Shown here one piece after another: positions 18,083-26,048 of a stretch of 64,000 nucleotides of DNA (position 1 is the first letter of the stretch; every line of letters starts with the position of its first letter). The stretch is from Roseovarius spongiae (GTDB lineage: Bacteria; Pseudomonadota; Alphaproteobacteria; Rhodobacterales; Rhodobacteraceae). Made by a program: the position numbers and the translations under genes. The notes below the pieces were generated by a model that was not told the DNA's origin, did no database searches, and saw only the letters and a program-made list of their open reading frames with translations. The stretch lies in the NCBI RefSeq assembly GCF_003651245.1, contig NZ_RAPE01000004.1, forward strand, positions 124,001-188,000, written 5' to 3'.

Positions 18083-18733
18083 GTGACGGAAATCGTGATC
18101 GTGCGGCACGGGCAGGCCAACAGCGCCGCCACGGACGAGGAAGGATATGACCGGCTCTCGGATCTCGGGCGGCGGCAGGCGGCGTGGCTGGGCGACCACC
18201 TGGCGGCAACCGATCCGCAGTTCGATCACGTCATCACCGGCACGCTGCACCGGCAGGCCGATACGGCGCGCGCGATGGGGTATGAGCCGCAGGTGCGTGA
18301 CCCGCGCCTGAACGAGATGACCTATTTCGACCTCGCCCGCGCGATGGAGATGCAGCATGGCGTGCCGGCCCCCACCACCGCCGCCGAATTCGCCCGCCAC
18401 CTGCCCGAAGTGATGACCATGTGGGCGGAAGGGCGGCTCGACGCCGTTCCCGAAAGCTTCGATGCGTTTCACATGCGCGTGACGGAACTACTCGGAGAAC
18501 TGAGCGCGCGCCGGGGGCGGGTGCTTGTGGTAACCTCGGGCGGCGTGATCGGCATGGCGCTGCGGCATGTGCTATCGCTCGACACCGGGGGCATGGCGCA
18601 GATCATGTTGCAGGTGATGAATAGCTCTGTCCACCGGATGAGCTATGTTCACGAGCGGCTGATGCTGGCCGGGTTCAACGCCACGCCGCATCTGGACGCC
18701 CCCGACCGCGCCCATGCGCGGACCTTCATCTGA
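18083..18733 (+). CDS. Histidine phosphatase (phosphoglycerate mutase-like) family protein
   Basis: 216 residues. The RHG motif near the N-terminus (IVIVRHGQAN, His about residue 9) carries the phospho-accepting histidine of the histidine phosphatase superfamily. The second catalytic His is likely in VVTSGGVIGMAL or the following RHVLS segment. GTG start with AAGGGGGGGCC just upstream. The next gene (GST) starts 19 bases after the stop and two lysine-catabolic genes follow, so this may be the first gene of that unit. Substrate unknown; small phosphomonoesters or regulatory phosphoproteins are typical for the family. Confidence 0.85.
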   Translation: MTEIVIVRHGQANSAATDEEGYDRLSDLGRRQAAWLGDHLAATDPQFDHVITGTLHRQADTARAMGYEPQVRDPRLNEMTYFDLARAMEMQHGVPAPTTAAEFARHLPEVMTMWAEGRLDAVPESFDAFHMRVTELLGELSARRGRVLVVTSGGVIGMALRHVLSLDTGGMAQIMLQVMNSSVHRMSYVHERLMLAGFNATPHLDAPDRAHARTFI

Positions 18734-18752
18734 TCCCGGAAAGGATAGCCCG

Positions 18753-19370
18753 ATGGAACTCTACTACGCCCCCAACACGATCTCGATCGCCTCGGCCATC
18801 GCCCTGCACGAGGCTGACGCCAAGTTCACCCTCCGCGCCGTCGACTTCAAAGCGGGCGAGCAGACCAAACCCGTCTATCACGCGATCAATCCCAAGGGCC
18901 GTGTGCCGGTGCTTGATCTCGGTGAGACGCGGCTGACCGAAACCGGCGCGATCCTCGAATATATCGCGGCGACGCATCCCGACGCGGGCCTCATGCCCGA
19001 TGATCCGATCGATGCGGCGCATGTGCGGATGGTGATGTATTACCTGGCCAGCACGATGCACGTGAACCACGCGCACAAGATGCGCGGCGCGCGCTGGGCG
19101 GACAAGGAGGACAGCCTCGCGGACATGAAGGCGAAGGTGCCCGAGACCATGACCGCAAGCGCGCAATACGTCGAGGAGAACTGTCTGCGGGGCGTCTACA
19201 CGCTTGGCGATCGGATCAGCATTGTCGATCCCTATCTCTACATCCTCTGCAACTGGCTGGTGGGGGACCGGGTCGATATTGCGCCGTTCGAGCGGATCCG
19301 CGCCTTCCTCGAGGCAATGAACGCGCGCGCCTCGGTCAAGGCCGTGCGCGATGCCGGCATGCTCTCGTAA
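18753..19370 (+). CDS. Glutathione S-transferase
   Basis: 205 residues. The N-terminal thioredoxin-like domain begins MELYYAPNTISIASAIALHEA, with the active-site Tyr/Ser region expected there, and holds the cis-proline turn GRVPVLDLG and the glutathione-contact ETGAILEYIA. The C-terminal part is the all-helical GST domain (GDRISIVDPYLYILCNWL). It would conjugate or reduce electrophiles with glutathione. Start at ATG 18753, with GGAAAGGA eight bases upstream. It lies nine bases before the saccharopine dehydrogenase gene, suggesting it helps with reactive semialdehydes of lysine breakdown; that link is inference. Confidence 0.9.
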   Translation: MELYYAPNTISIASAIALHEADAKFTLRAVDFKAGEQTKPVYHAINPKGRVPVLDLGETRLTETGAILEYIAATHPDAGLMPDDPIDAAHVRMVMYYLASTMHVNHAHKMRGARWADKEDSLADMKAKVPETMTASAQYVEENCLRGVYTLGDRISIVDPYLYILCNWLVGDRVDIAPFERIRAFLEAMNARASVKAVRDAGMLS

Positions 19371-19379
19371 GGGGAAGAC

Positions 19380-20435
19380 ATGACACATCTTTGGGTAAGG
19401 GCCGAGCAGCGCCCGCATGAGGAGCGCGTCGGCCTGACGCCCGAGGGCGCGGCGGAACTGATCGCGGCCGGCATGACCGTCACGGTCGAGCAGAGCCGCA
19501 GCCGCGCCATCCCGATCGACGGCTACGCCGCGGCCGGATGCAGCATCGCGCCCGAGAACGCCTGGCCCGACGCGCCGCGCGACGCGATCATCTTCGGGCT
19601 GAAGGAACTGCCCGAGGATGGCGCGCCCTTGTCGCACCGGCACATCATGTTCGGCCATGCCTTCAAGGGCCAGCATTCGGGCCGCGCGCTTCTGGACCGC
19701 TTCGCGGCGGGGGGCGGCGCGCTTTATGATATTGAATACCTGGTGGACGGGGACGGCCGCCGCGTCGCCGCCTTCGGTTACTGGGCGGGCTTCGCGGGCG
19801 CAGCGATCGCGCTGAAATCATGGGCGGCGCAGCAATCAGGCGGCATCTGCCCGCCGGTCGCCGCCTATTCGGGCAAGGACGCGATGCTTGCGGATCTTGC
19901 GCGTGACCTCGGGGGGCAGGCCAGTCCGACGGCGATCATCATCGGCGCGCTGGGCCGGGTCGGAACCGGGGCGGCGGATCTCTGCGCCCTGATGGGGATA
20001 GACCCCACCCGCTGGGACATGGCCGAGACCGCATCGGGCGGGCCGTTCCCGGAAATCCTTGCGCATGACGTCTTTCTCAACTGCATCTTCGCGCGGCCGG
20101 GCACGCCGGTCTTCGTGCCGAAATCCGCACTCGGTTCCGACCGGGCGCTCAGCGTCGTCGGCGACATCGCCTGCGACCCCGACAGCGATTACAACCCGGC
20201 GCCGATCTACGACGCACCGACCGACTGGACCGCGCCGGCGGTGCGGGTGCACGACGCGCCGCCGATGGACGTGATGGCGATCGACAACCTGCCGTCGCTC
20301 CTGCCGGTCGAATCCTCGCGCGATTTCGCGGCGCAACTCTTGCCCTCGCTGAAAACACTGGGCAATCTGGACGCCGGCGTCTGGAAACGGGCGGAAACGA
20401 CATTCAGAGACGCGATGAGGGAACTGAACACATGA
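19380..20435 (+). CDS. Saccharopine dehydrogenase (NAD+, L-lysine-forming) homologue
   Basis: 351 residues, alanine-dehydrogenase/LYS1-like fold. The N-terminus WVRAEQRPHEERVGLTPEGAAEL, the FGLKELPED and MFGHAFKGQHSG segments and IIIGALGRVGTGAADLCALMG (Rossmann-type) match the lysine-forming saccharopine dehydrogenase family (EC 1.5.1.7). In bacteria it acts in lysine breakdown in the direction lysine plus 2-oxoglutarate to saccharopine. The ATG of the next gene overlaps the stop (ATGA at 20432-20435), indicating coupled translation and a shared pathway. Confidence 0.9.
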   Translation: MTHLWVRAEQRPHEERVGLTPEGAAELIAAGMTVTVEQSRSRAIPIDGYAAAGCSIAPENAWPDAPRDAIIFGLKELPEDGAPLSHRHIMFGHAFKGQHSGRALLDRFAAGGGALYDIEYLVDGDGRRVAAFGYWAGFAGAAIALKSWAAQQSGGICPPVAAYSGKDAMLADLARDLGGQASPTAIIIGALGRVGTGAADLCALMGIDPTRWDMAETASGGPFPEILAHDVFLNCIFARPGTPVFVPKSALGSDRALSVVGDIACDPDSDYNPAPIYDAPTDWTAPAVRVHDAPPMDVMAIDNLPSLLPVESSRDFAAQLLPSLKTLGNLDAGVWKRAETTFRDAMRELNT

Positions 20436-21586
20436 CGATCCACTGGTGCGGCGCCGGCCTCTCGGCGATCCCGGGCCTGCGCCGGCTGATCCAGGCGGGG
20501 CATGAGGTCACCGTCTGGAACCGCTCGGTCGAGAAGGCCGAGGCGGCGGTCGGCGATCTCACCCAGCGGATCCAGGCGTTCGACATGGACGCGCTCACCG
20601 CCGAGGCGCAGGCGGGCGATATCGTGGTCTCCATGCTGCCGGGCGACTGGCATGTGCCGCTGGCCGAGATGGCGATCGCCAAGGGCGCGCATTTCGTCAG
20701 TTCCTCCTACATCTCGCCCGAGATGCGCGCGCTGCACGCAAGGGCCGAGGCGGCGGGCCTGCGCCTCGTCAACGAAATCGGGCTCGACCCCGGCATCGAC
20801 CATCTGATGGCGCATGCGCTGATCGCCGATTACCGGGGCGGCGACGCCTGTGACGCGGACAACGACCTGTCGTTCATCTCCTATTGCGGCGGCATCCCGA
20901 AACACCCCAACCCGTTCCGCTACAAGTTCAGTTGGTCGCCGCTCGGCGTGCTGAAGGCGCTGCGCTCGCCCTCGCGGTCGATCCGGGATCATGCGGAGCG
21001 CAAGGTCGCCCGGCCCTGGGACGCGATCAGCAGCTACACTGCCCCGCTGCCGACGCCCGAGACCTTCGAGGTCTATCCCAACCGCGACAGCGTGCCCTTC
21101 ATCGAGCAGTACGGCTTTGACCCCGACTGGAAGGTCAAGGATTTCGTGCGCGGCATGTTGCGGCTGGGCGGCTGGGCCGAGGCGTGGAAGGACGTGTTCG
21201 CCGAGGTCGAAACGCTCGAAGGCGCGGCGGGCGATGCGCGGCTGAAGGAGATGTCGGACGCCTTCTGGGCCGAGAACGCCTATGACGAGGGCGAACCGGA
21301 CCGCGTCGTGCTCTGCGTGTCGCTCAAGGCCGAGCGCGACGGCGCGACCCGGTGGCACAAGACATTCGTGATGGACGCCTGGGGCGACGCGCGCGGCACC
21401 GCGATGGCGCGGCTGGTGTCGATCCCGCTGTCGCTGGCGGTCGAATCGGTCGCCAATGGCGAGATCCCGGCAGGGGTTTCCGCGGCGCCCGACGACCTCG
21501 GGCTGGTCGAACGCTATCTCGGCGAAGTCGCCACGCTGGCGCAGCACCTCGCGGTCGTGGACCACACGAAGCCGCCCGAGAGCTGA
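20432..21586 (+). CDS. Saccharopine dehydrogenase (L-glutamate-forming), LYS9-type
   Basis: 384 residues. An N-terminal Rossmann fold begins IHWCGAGLSAIPGLRRLI (compact dinucleotide loop). The segment LVNEIGLDPGIDHLMAHALI is the family signature, and SYCGGIPKHPNPFRYKFSWSP contacts substrate in homologues. It splits saccharopine into 2-aminoadipate semialdehyde and glutamate (EC 1.5.1.9/1.5.1.10). With the preceding gene it completes the first two steps of the saccharopine pathway of lysine use, which is known from Roseobacter-group bacteria. Plants and animals have the two activities fused; here they are separate but coupled. Confidence 0.9.
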   Translation: MTIHWCGAGLSAIPGLRRLIQAGHEVTVWNRSVEKAEAAVGDLTQRIQAFDMDALTAEAQAGDIVVSMLPGDWHVPLAEMAIAKGAHFVSSSYISPEMRALHARAEAAGLRLVNEIGLDPGIDHLMAHALIADYRGGDACDADNDLSFISYCGGIPKHPNPFRYKFSWSPLGVLKALRSPSRSIRDHAERKVARPWDAISSYTAPLPTPETFEVYPNRDSVPFIEQYGFDPDWKVKDFVRGMLRLGGWAEAWKDVFAEVETLEGAAGDARLKEMSDAFWAENAYDEGEPDRVVLCVSLKAERDGATRWHKTFVMDAWGDARGTAMARLVSIPLSLAVESVANGEIPAGVSAAPDDLGLVERYLGEVATLAQHLAVVDHTKPPES

Positions 21587-21621
21587 GCCGTGACAGACCG
21601 CGCAGGCGTCGCCATGGGGCA

Positions 21622-23010
21622 ATGATCCGGCGGTTTCTTCCCGTTTCGCTCGGCGTCGCGCTCTGGCCGGGGCGGGCGGCGGCGCATGCCGCGGAGCAGG
21701 GCTTTGTGCTGCTGCTGCCATGGGATGTCTATATCACCGTCGGGGCGGGTTGCGTCGCGCTGACGGTGCTGATCCTCGCGCTGGTTCCCGACGGGCTGGT
21801 GCGCGCCGCGTTCCGGGGCCGCGCGCTGTGGCGCACGCCCCGCGGCGTCGGGCGGCACGGCGCCAGTCTCCTTTCGGCCGGCGTGCTGGTCGCGCTGGTG
21901 CTGGCTGGGCTTCGGGGCGGGGGCGATCCGCTGACCAATCCGCTGCCGCTGACGGTCTGGACGGTCTGGTGGATCGGCATGGTCAGCGTTCAGGGTCTGA
22001 TCTGCGATCACTGGCGCTGGACCAACCCGTGGACCGGTCCCGCCGCGCTGATGGCCCGCGCGACGGGCGAGCGCGCGCCGCTGCGCTATCCCCGCGCTCT
22101 GGGCCATTGGCCGGGGATCGTGATCCTGGTCGCGTTCTGCGGGTTCCTGCTCGCCGATCCGGCGCCGGCCGACCCGCGCCGCCTTGCGGTGATCGTGGGC
22201 GGTTACTGGCTGGCGATGCTGGGCGGTCTGGCGCTGTTCGGCCCGGTCTGGCTGTTGCGGGTGGAGGCGGTGAGCATCCTCATGCGCCTTTATGGCCGAC
22301 TCGCGATGCTGGGCCGGCGCAAGGGGCGGCTGGCGCTGGGCCTGCCGGGCTGGCGGATCGCGCGCGGGCCGCGCTGGCCGCTGGGGGCAGGGCTGTTCGC
22401 GCTGCTCCTGCTGGGGGGCGGCAGTTTCGACGGGCTGAACGAAACGTTCTGGTGGCTCGGCCGGATCGGGGTGAACCCGCTGGAGTTTCCGGGCCGCTCG
22501 GCGGTGATCGGCTCGACGCTTGCCGGGCTGGTCGCGGCGGACGCCGCGCTGATCGCCGTCTTTGCCGTTTCCACCTGGCTGGGCGTGCGGCTCGCCGGGG
22601 GCGGGGTCGGGACGCGCGCGGCCATTCGCGCCTTTGCCCCTGCGATCCTGCCCATCGCGCTGGGCTACCATATCGCGCATTACCTCGTCTCGTTCCTCGT
22701 GGACGGGCAATACGTGCTGGCATGGCTGAGCGATCCGCTTGGGCGCGGCTGGGATCTTCTGAACCTCGGGGCGCATAGCGTCACCACCGGATTCCTGAAC
22801 AGCCAGGGGTCGGTCAGGGCGATCTGGCTCAGCCAGGCGGGGGCGGTGGTGATCGGCCACGTGATCGCGATCCTGCTGGCGCATGCCCTTGCGCTCGACC
22901 TTTACGCCGACCGCCGCCGCGCGGTGCTGAGCCAGCTTCCGCTGGCCGTCTTCATGGTCGCCTACACCACCTTCGGGCTGTGGTTGCTGGCTTCGCCCAA
23001 GGGGATGTGA
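21622..23010 (+). CDS. Polytopic membrane protein, resembles the family annotated as fenitrothion hydrolase
   Basis: 462 residues with about ten to twelve hydrophobic segments. The start at ATG 21622 gives a signal-like N-terminus (RRFLPVSLGVALWPGRAAAHA), with AHA as likely cleavage site. The C-terminal part (HIAHYLVSFLVDGQYV, WLSDPLGRGWDLL, AQAG..GHVIAILLAHALAL, YTTFGLWLLAS) recalls, from memory, membrane proteins annotated as fenitrothion hydrolase; the hydrolase function is not something the sequence proves. It precedes an orphan solute-binding protein by 86 bases and both may serve the same compound. Role unknown. Confidence 0.6.
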   Translation: MIRRFLPVSLGVALWPGRAAAHAAEQGFVLLLPWDVYITVGAGCVALTVLILALVPDGLVRAAFRGRALWRTPRGVGRHGASLLSAGVLVALVLAGLRGGGDPLTNPLPLTVWTVWWIGMVSVQGLICDHWRWTNPWTGPAALMARATGERAPLRYPRALGHWPGIVILVAFCGFLLADPAPADPRRLAVIVGGYWLAMLGGLALFGPVWLLRVEAVSILMRLYGRLAMLGRRKGRLALGLPGWRIARGPRWPLGAGLFALLLLGGGSFDGLNETFWWLGRIGVNPLEFPGRSAVIGSTLAGLVAADAALIAVFAVSTWLGVRLAGGGVGTRAAIRAFAPAILPIALGYHIAHYLVSFLVDGQYVLAWLSDPLGRGWDLLNLGAHSVTTGFLNSQGSVRAIWLSQAGAVVIGHVIAILLAHALALDLYADRRRAVLSQLPLAVFMVAYTTFGLWLLASPKGM

Positions 23011-23096
23011 TGCGCAAAAAACTGGACAAGGGGCGGTTTGCTTCGCAGGATCGAGGCAAATCGCGGCCCCGGACCGCGCCAAACGGGAGAGAGACC

Positions 23097-24380
23097 ATGA
23101 CCACGACCCCGAAACCCAAGGGACGTTTCACGCGCCGCGGCGCGCTCGGCACGCTTGCGGGGGCGGCTTCGCTGCCGCTCTGGGCGCGCTATACTCATGC
23201 GCAGACGGCCGAGCCGATCAGGATCGGATTCCAGATCCACCGCACCGGCATCGGCGCCGCCTATGGCCGCTGGTACGGGCGGACCACCGACGCGGCGGTG
23301 AAGCTCATCAACGAGGGCGGCGGCATCAACGGCCGCCCCATCGAGATCATCGCCGAGGACGACGGCACCGATCCCAAGCGCGGCGCCGAGGTGATCGAGA
23401 AATTCGCCAACCAGCACAATTGCGATATCGCCTACGGCACGCTGTTTTCCCATGTCGTCATCGGCTCCGCCCCCCGCGCGGGCGAGCTGAAGCTGCCCTA
23501 TTTCGTCGTCTCTGAAGGGCATCACGTCGCCAGCGGCATGCTGAACCGCTACACGCTGCAACCGGGCATCACGGACGTGAAGAGCCAGGTGCAGGCGATG
23601 GCGCCCTTCATCAGCGACACCCTGGGCAAGAAGGTCACGATGATCTTCCCGGATTACGGGTTCGGCTACGATCACCGCGACAACCTGCCCGATGCGATCA
23701 AGGCGCAGGGCGGCGAGGTGATCGCCCAGATCGCCATTCCCCCGTCCGAAACCTCGTTCACCAAGTATTTCCCCAAGATCCCGCGCGAGACGGAGGTGCT
23801 CTATCACGTCATGGTCGGTCCCGCCGTGCTGACCTTCGTGAAGGAGCTCGGCGAATTCTTCGGCCCCTCCGCGCCGCAGCTCTTCGGCTTCATCGACAGC
23901 CTCGAGGCGGTTGACATCGCGAGCCCGGGTCTCGAATTTCTCGAGGGCACGCATTTCTGGGAGGGCGCTCCACGCTACGCCCAGAAGGATCAGACCGAAC
24001 ACGACAAGTTCTACCGCGAGGCGGTCGGCGTTGACGACAACGGCGCCTCGGTCAGCGATCCTTCGGATATCTCCACCTACGCGCACATGTTCGGCTGCTG
24101 GGAGACGCTGCACGTCATCAAGGCGGGGATGGAGGCGGCGGGCTATTCCGGCCCCGCCGACCGCGCCGCGCTGATCGAGGCGGTCGAGGCGATGACCGAC
24201 ATGCCCGAGGGACGCGCCCATCCGCAGGGGGCCAAGGTCTTCAACGGCAAGACCCACCAGGTGTTTGGGCACCAGTACATCTCGAAGGTCGAGGACGGAA
24301 AGCTCGTGAAGGTGCACACCGCGTCGATCGAGGACGGGATGTACCCGGACGAAGTGGATTATACGAAGGAGGCGTTTTGA
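23097..24380 (+). CDS. ABC-type branched-chain amino acid/amide solute-binding protein, Tat-exported
   Basis: 427 residues, periplasmic-binding protein of the LivJ/urea/amide type (IRIGFQIHRTGIGAAYGRWY, LINEGGGINGRPIEIIAEDDGTDPKRGAEVIEKF). The N-terminus has twin arginines R13-R14 in FTRRGALGTLAG followed by a hydrophobic run, pointing to Tat export. I chose ATG 23097 (GGGAGAGAG upstream), because the in-frame ATG at 23010, which overlaps the previous stop, would add 29 charged residues before the signal. No permease or ATPase genes follow: the next two genes lie on the other strand in a low-GC insert. It may be truncated from its transporter by that insert, or may work with the upstream membrane protein. 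Confidence 0.85.
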   Translation: MTTTPKPKGRFTRRGALGTLAGAASLPLWARYTHAQTAEPIRIGFQIHRTGIGAAYGRWYGRTTDAAVKLINEGGGINGRPIEIIAEDDGTDPKRGAEVIEKFANQHNCDIAYGTLFSHVVIGSAPRAGELKLPYFVVSEGHHVASGMLNRYTLQPGITDVKSQVQAMAPFISDTLGKKVTMIFPDYGFGYDHRDNLPDAIKAQGGEVIAQIAIPPSETSFTKYFPKIPRETEVLYHVMVGPAVLTFVKELGEFFGPSAPQLFGFIDSLEAVDIASPGLEFLEGTHFWEGAPRYAQKDQTEHDKFYREAVGVDDNGASVSDPSDISTYAHMFGCWETLHVIKAGMEAAGYSGPADRAALIEAVEAMTDMPEGRAHPQGAKVFNGKTHQVFGHQYISKVEDGKLVKVHTASIEDGMYPDEVDYTKEAF

Positions 24381-24419
24381 GGCGGAGGAAAAGGTGAAAG
24401 TCGCTGCGATTCGCGTGTC

Positions 24420-25193
24420 TCAATGCAGTGTATACCGCTTCGCCAACTCTCCGAGTTCATTAATAAGAAAGAGGCTGGTATTCGACCGGGCTAAATCTTC
24501 CTTTATCGCTGCAACGTAATCGTTTGATTGCTCGCCAAAGTCGCCGACCACTACTAACTGCATCCCTAGATTCTTCATGAGCGCTCGCCCTGCCAAAGCG
24601 TGTTTTCCCGCTTGCTCAAGGCCGCGCTCTGGCTCGTCGAAGCGCGATGCTTCGATGAGATTGTAGCGCTCTCTCCGTATCGCCAGATCAGGCCGGAGCT
24701 TGAGATTGTAGCGCGGTAGGCTGATAGGTTGAGGATTTTGATCAAACCGATCTAGGAGGTTGAGGCGACGCAGTTCCCTCTTTAACTTCACTGCTACCTT
24801 GCTCTTACGAGGTTTCCGCTCAACATCACCGACAAGATCGTCATACAAGCGTTCTATCTCAATTTCCGCATCTTCTGCAAAGGTCGGCAGGAAAGGCGTC
24901 AATCGGATGTTGTTTGCCCGCATAGACTGGAACCGCTTCAAAGATTCAAACGCGGGCTTCTTCGCAATCTCGCGATCGATCCTAGATTTCAGCTCATCAA
25001 TCGCGATGTTCAAGAACGATTTGTTTATCGCGGCAGAACTCTTCATGATCCGGGAAAAGTCACTACTGAACCGGGATAAGACGCGTTCCTTGTCTGCATC
25101 ATAGAGCAGAACGCCGAGATTAAGCCCTTCCTCCCGCACGGAGTCGGGAAAAAACTGAACAATCGAGTATGATGTTTGGCTACGCTTCATCAT
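24420..25193 (-). CDS. DUF3037 domain protein
   Basis: 257 residues. The opening SYSIVQFFPDSVREEGLNLGVLLYD is characteristic of DUF3037 (PF11236), a family without assigned biochemical role. The rest is charged and partly helical; KRELRRLNLLDRFDQNP and a C-terminal segment (HALAGRALMKNLGMQLVVVGDFGEQSNDYVAAI) resemble a small nuclease-like or Rossmann fold, but I cannot name it. Its ATG overlaps the stop of the HipA-like kinase gene (25190-25193), so both are made from one message. DUF3037 genes are often seen next to such kinases, which suggests a two-component module, possibly toxin-antitoxin or defence. Confidence 0.75.
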   Translation of the reverse strand: MMKRSQTSYSIVQFFPDSVREEGLNLGVLLYDADKERVLSRFSSDFSRIMKSSAAINKSFLNIAIDELKSRIDREIAKKPAFESLKRFQSMRANNIRLTPFLPTFAEDAEIEIERLYDDLVGDVERKPRKSKVAVKLKRELRRLNLLDRFDQNPQPISLPRYNLKLRPDLAIRRERYNLIEASRFDEPERGLEQAGKHALAGRALMKNLGMQLVVVGDFGEQSNDYVAAIKEDLARSNTSLFLINELGELAKRYTLH

Positions 25194-25999
25194 CTTTTAC
25201 CCAGTTCATAACCTAGTGGAGGCTCCCGGAGTAGCTTTCGCGGCAGCCAATGTTTCATTTCGCCAGCACGGTTGAGCAAGCCATCTACTAGACGGACTCT
25301 TGCCCTTTGCGACAACCCCCATTCTGGCGGGACGAGTCCAACTATTCGCTCAAGTTGTTCCCTACTAACTGCAGATATCTCATCCAAACCTTGATGCAAG
25401 GCATCCTCCCTGACAAATGTGGCGAGACTTTGGTGGGTGCCGCAAACATCCTCGTCATCCCACCAGTCGTCTGAAAATCCATCTTCGAAGGTCGTTTCCG
25501 TAAATGAATGTGAATGATCAATGACCATCATTCTCACCCTCTTGTTGTCCGGCACAAACAACAAGTTATCGAGGTTTTCAGTCGAGAGGCCGGGTGACGA
25601 GACGAATCGATCAACATTCTTAATCCAGGTGTCGAACACTAAAACTTTGGAAACCATCTCTGGGTTCGAGACACTGTCAAGCAAGCCGCCTTCGCCGGAA
25701 AACGTGATCGCCAACGGCTCCCAGCGTGTTAGGAAGGCTGTGCCATCCTCTACGTGCACGCCAAATTCCTGGAGATCGAACCTCTTCGATAAGCGAACAA
25801 GCGCGTGAGCTGGCGCATCATAGCTGAGAAGCGCCAGAAGCTCAGATGCAATTAGTTCAGAGCAAAGCGCATCCGTGCCCGCCGGGTTGCCGCAATACTT
25901 GCACAGTGCAGTTCCAACGTCTGTCTCTACGACCAACGGCTTGGTACTAGTTCCCAGCACCTTAACAACTCTAGTTATCCGTGTCGGCCTCCAATCCAC
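25190..25999 (-). CDS. HipA-like kinase (HipA_2 family)
   Basis: 269 residues. Kinase-like elements visible are an ATP-site lysine candidate in TALCKYCGNPAG, a catalytic-loop-like DTWIKNVDRFVSSPGLSTENLDNLLF (Asp, Asn and Arg spaced as in HipA-type kinases), and the metal-binding MMVIDHSHSF. HipA kinases phosphorylate glutamyl-tRNA synthetase in persistence, but targets of the short HipA_2 group are not known. I read GTG at 25999 as the start, with AAGGA six bases upstream. First gene of the two-gene insert; a ten-base palindrome lies just upstream of it. Confidence 0.75.
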   Translation of the reverse strand: MDWRPTRITRVVKVLGTSTKPLVVETDVGTALCKYCGNPAGTDALCSELIASELLALLSYDAPAHALVRLSKRFDLQEFGVHVEDGTAFLTRWEPLAITFSGEGGLLDSVSNPEMVSKVLVFDTWIKNVDRFVSSPGLSTENLDNLLFVPDNKRVRMMVIDHSHSFTETTFEDGFSDDWWDDEDVCGTHQSLATFVREDALHQGLDEISAVSREQLERIVGLVPPEWGLSQRARVRLVDGLLNRAGEMKHWLPRKLLREPPLGYELGKR

Positions 26000-26014
26000 A
26001 CCATGTCCTTCTAC

Positions 26015-26024
26015 ACTGATCAGT
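26015..26024. promoter_or_regulatory. Palindrome upstream of the HipA-like kinase gene
   Basis: ACTGATCAGT is a perfect ten-base palindrome, overlapping a CTGAT-ACTG-ATCAG inverted repeat, 15 bases before the GTG start. Such sites often serve autoregulation of toxin-antitoxin-like modules; binding is not shown. Confidence 0.3.
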
Positions 26025-26048
26025 ATCAGCCTATCCGACTGTCATGCA

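Larger units (their letters stand above)
24420..25999 (-). mobile_element. Low-GC two-gene insert (putative accessory island)
   Basis: This stretch differs from its surroundings in base and codon use: 28 of 60 bases are G or C in 24481-24540, while neighbouring genes are far richer. It holds exactly two overlapping genes and separates an orphan solute-binding protein from pncB. No transposase, integrase, flanking tRNA or direct repeat was seen, so the transfer mechanism is unknown. Call rests on composition and content. Confidence 0.55.

Noticed and set aside
23010..23096. Upstream ATG of the solute-binding protein gene overlapping the previous stop
   Set aside because: It would put 29 charged residues before the twin-arginine signal and lacks the good ribosome site present before 23097.
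24381..26048. Prophage or insertion sequence around the low-GC genes
   Set aside because: No transposase, integrase, inverted terminal repeats, target duplication or tRNA end could be seen; kept only as a composition-based insert.
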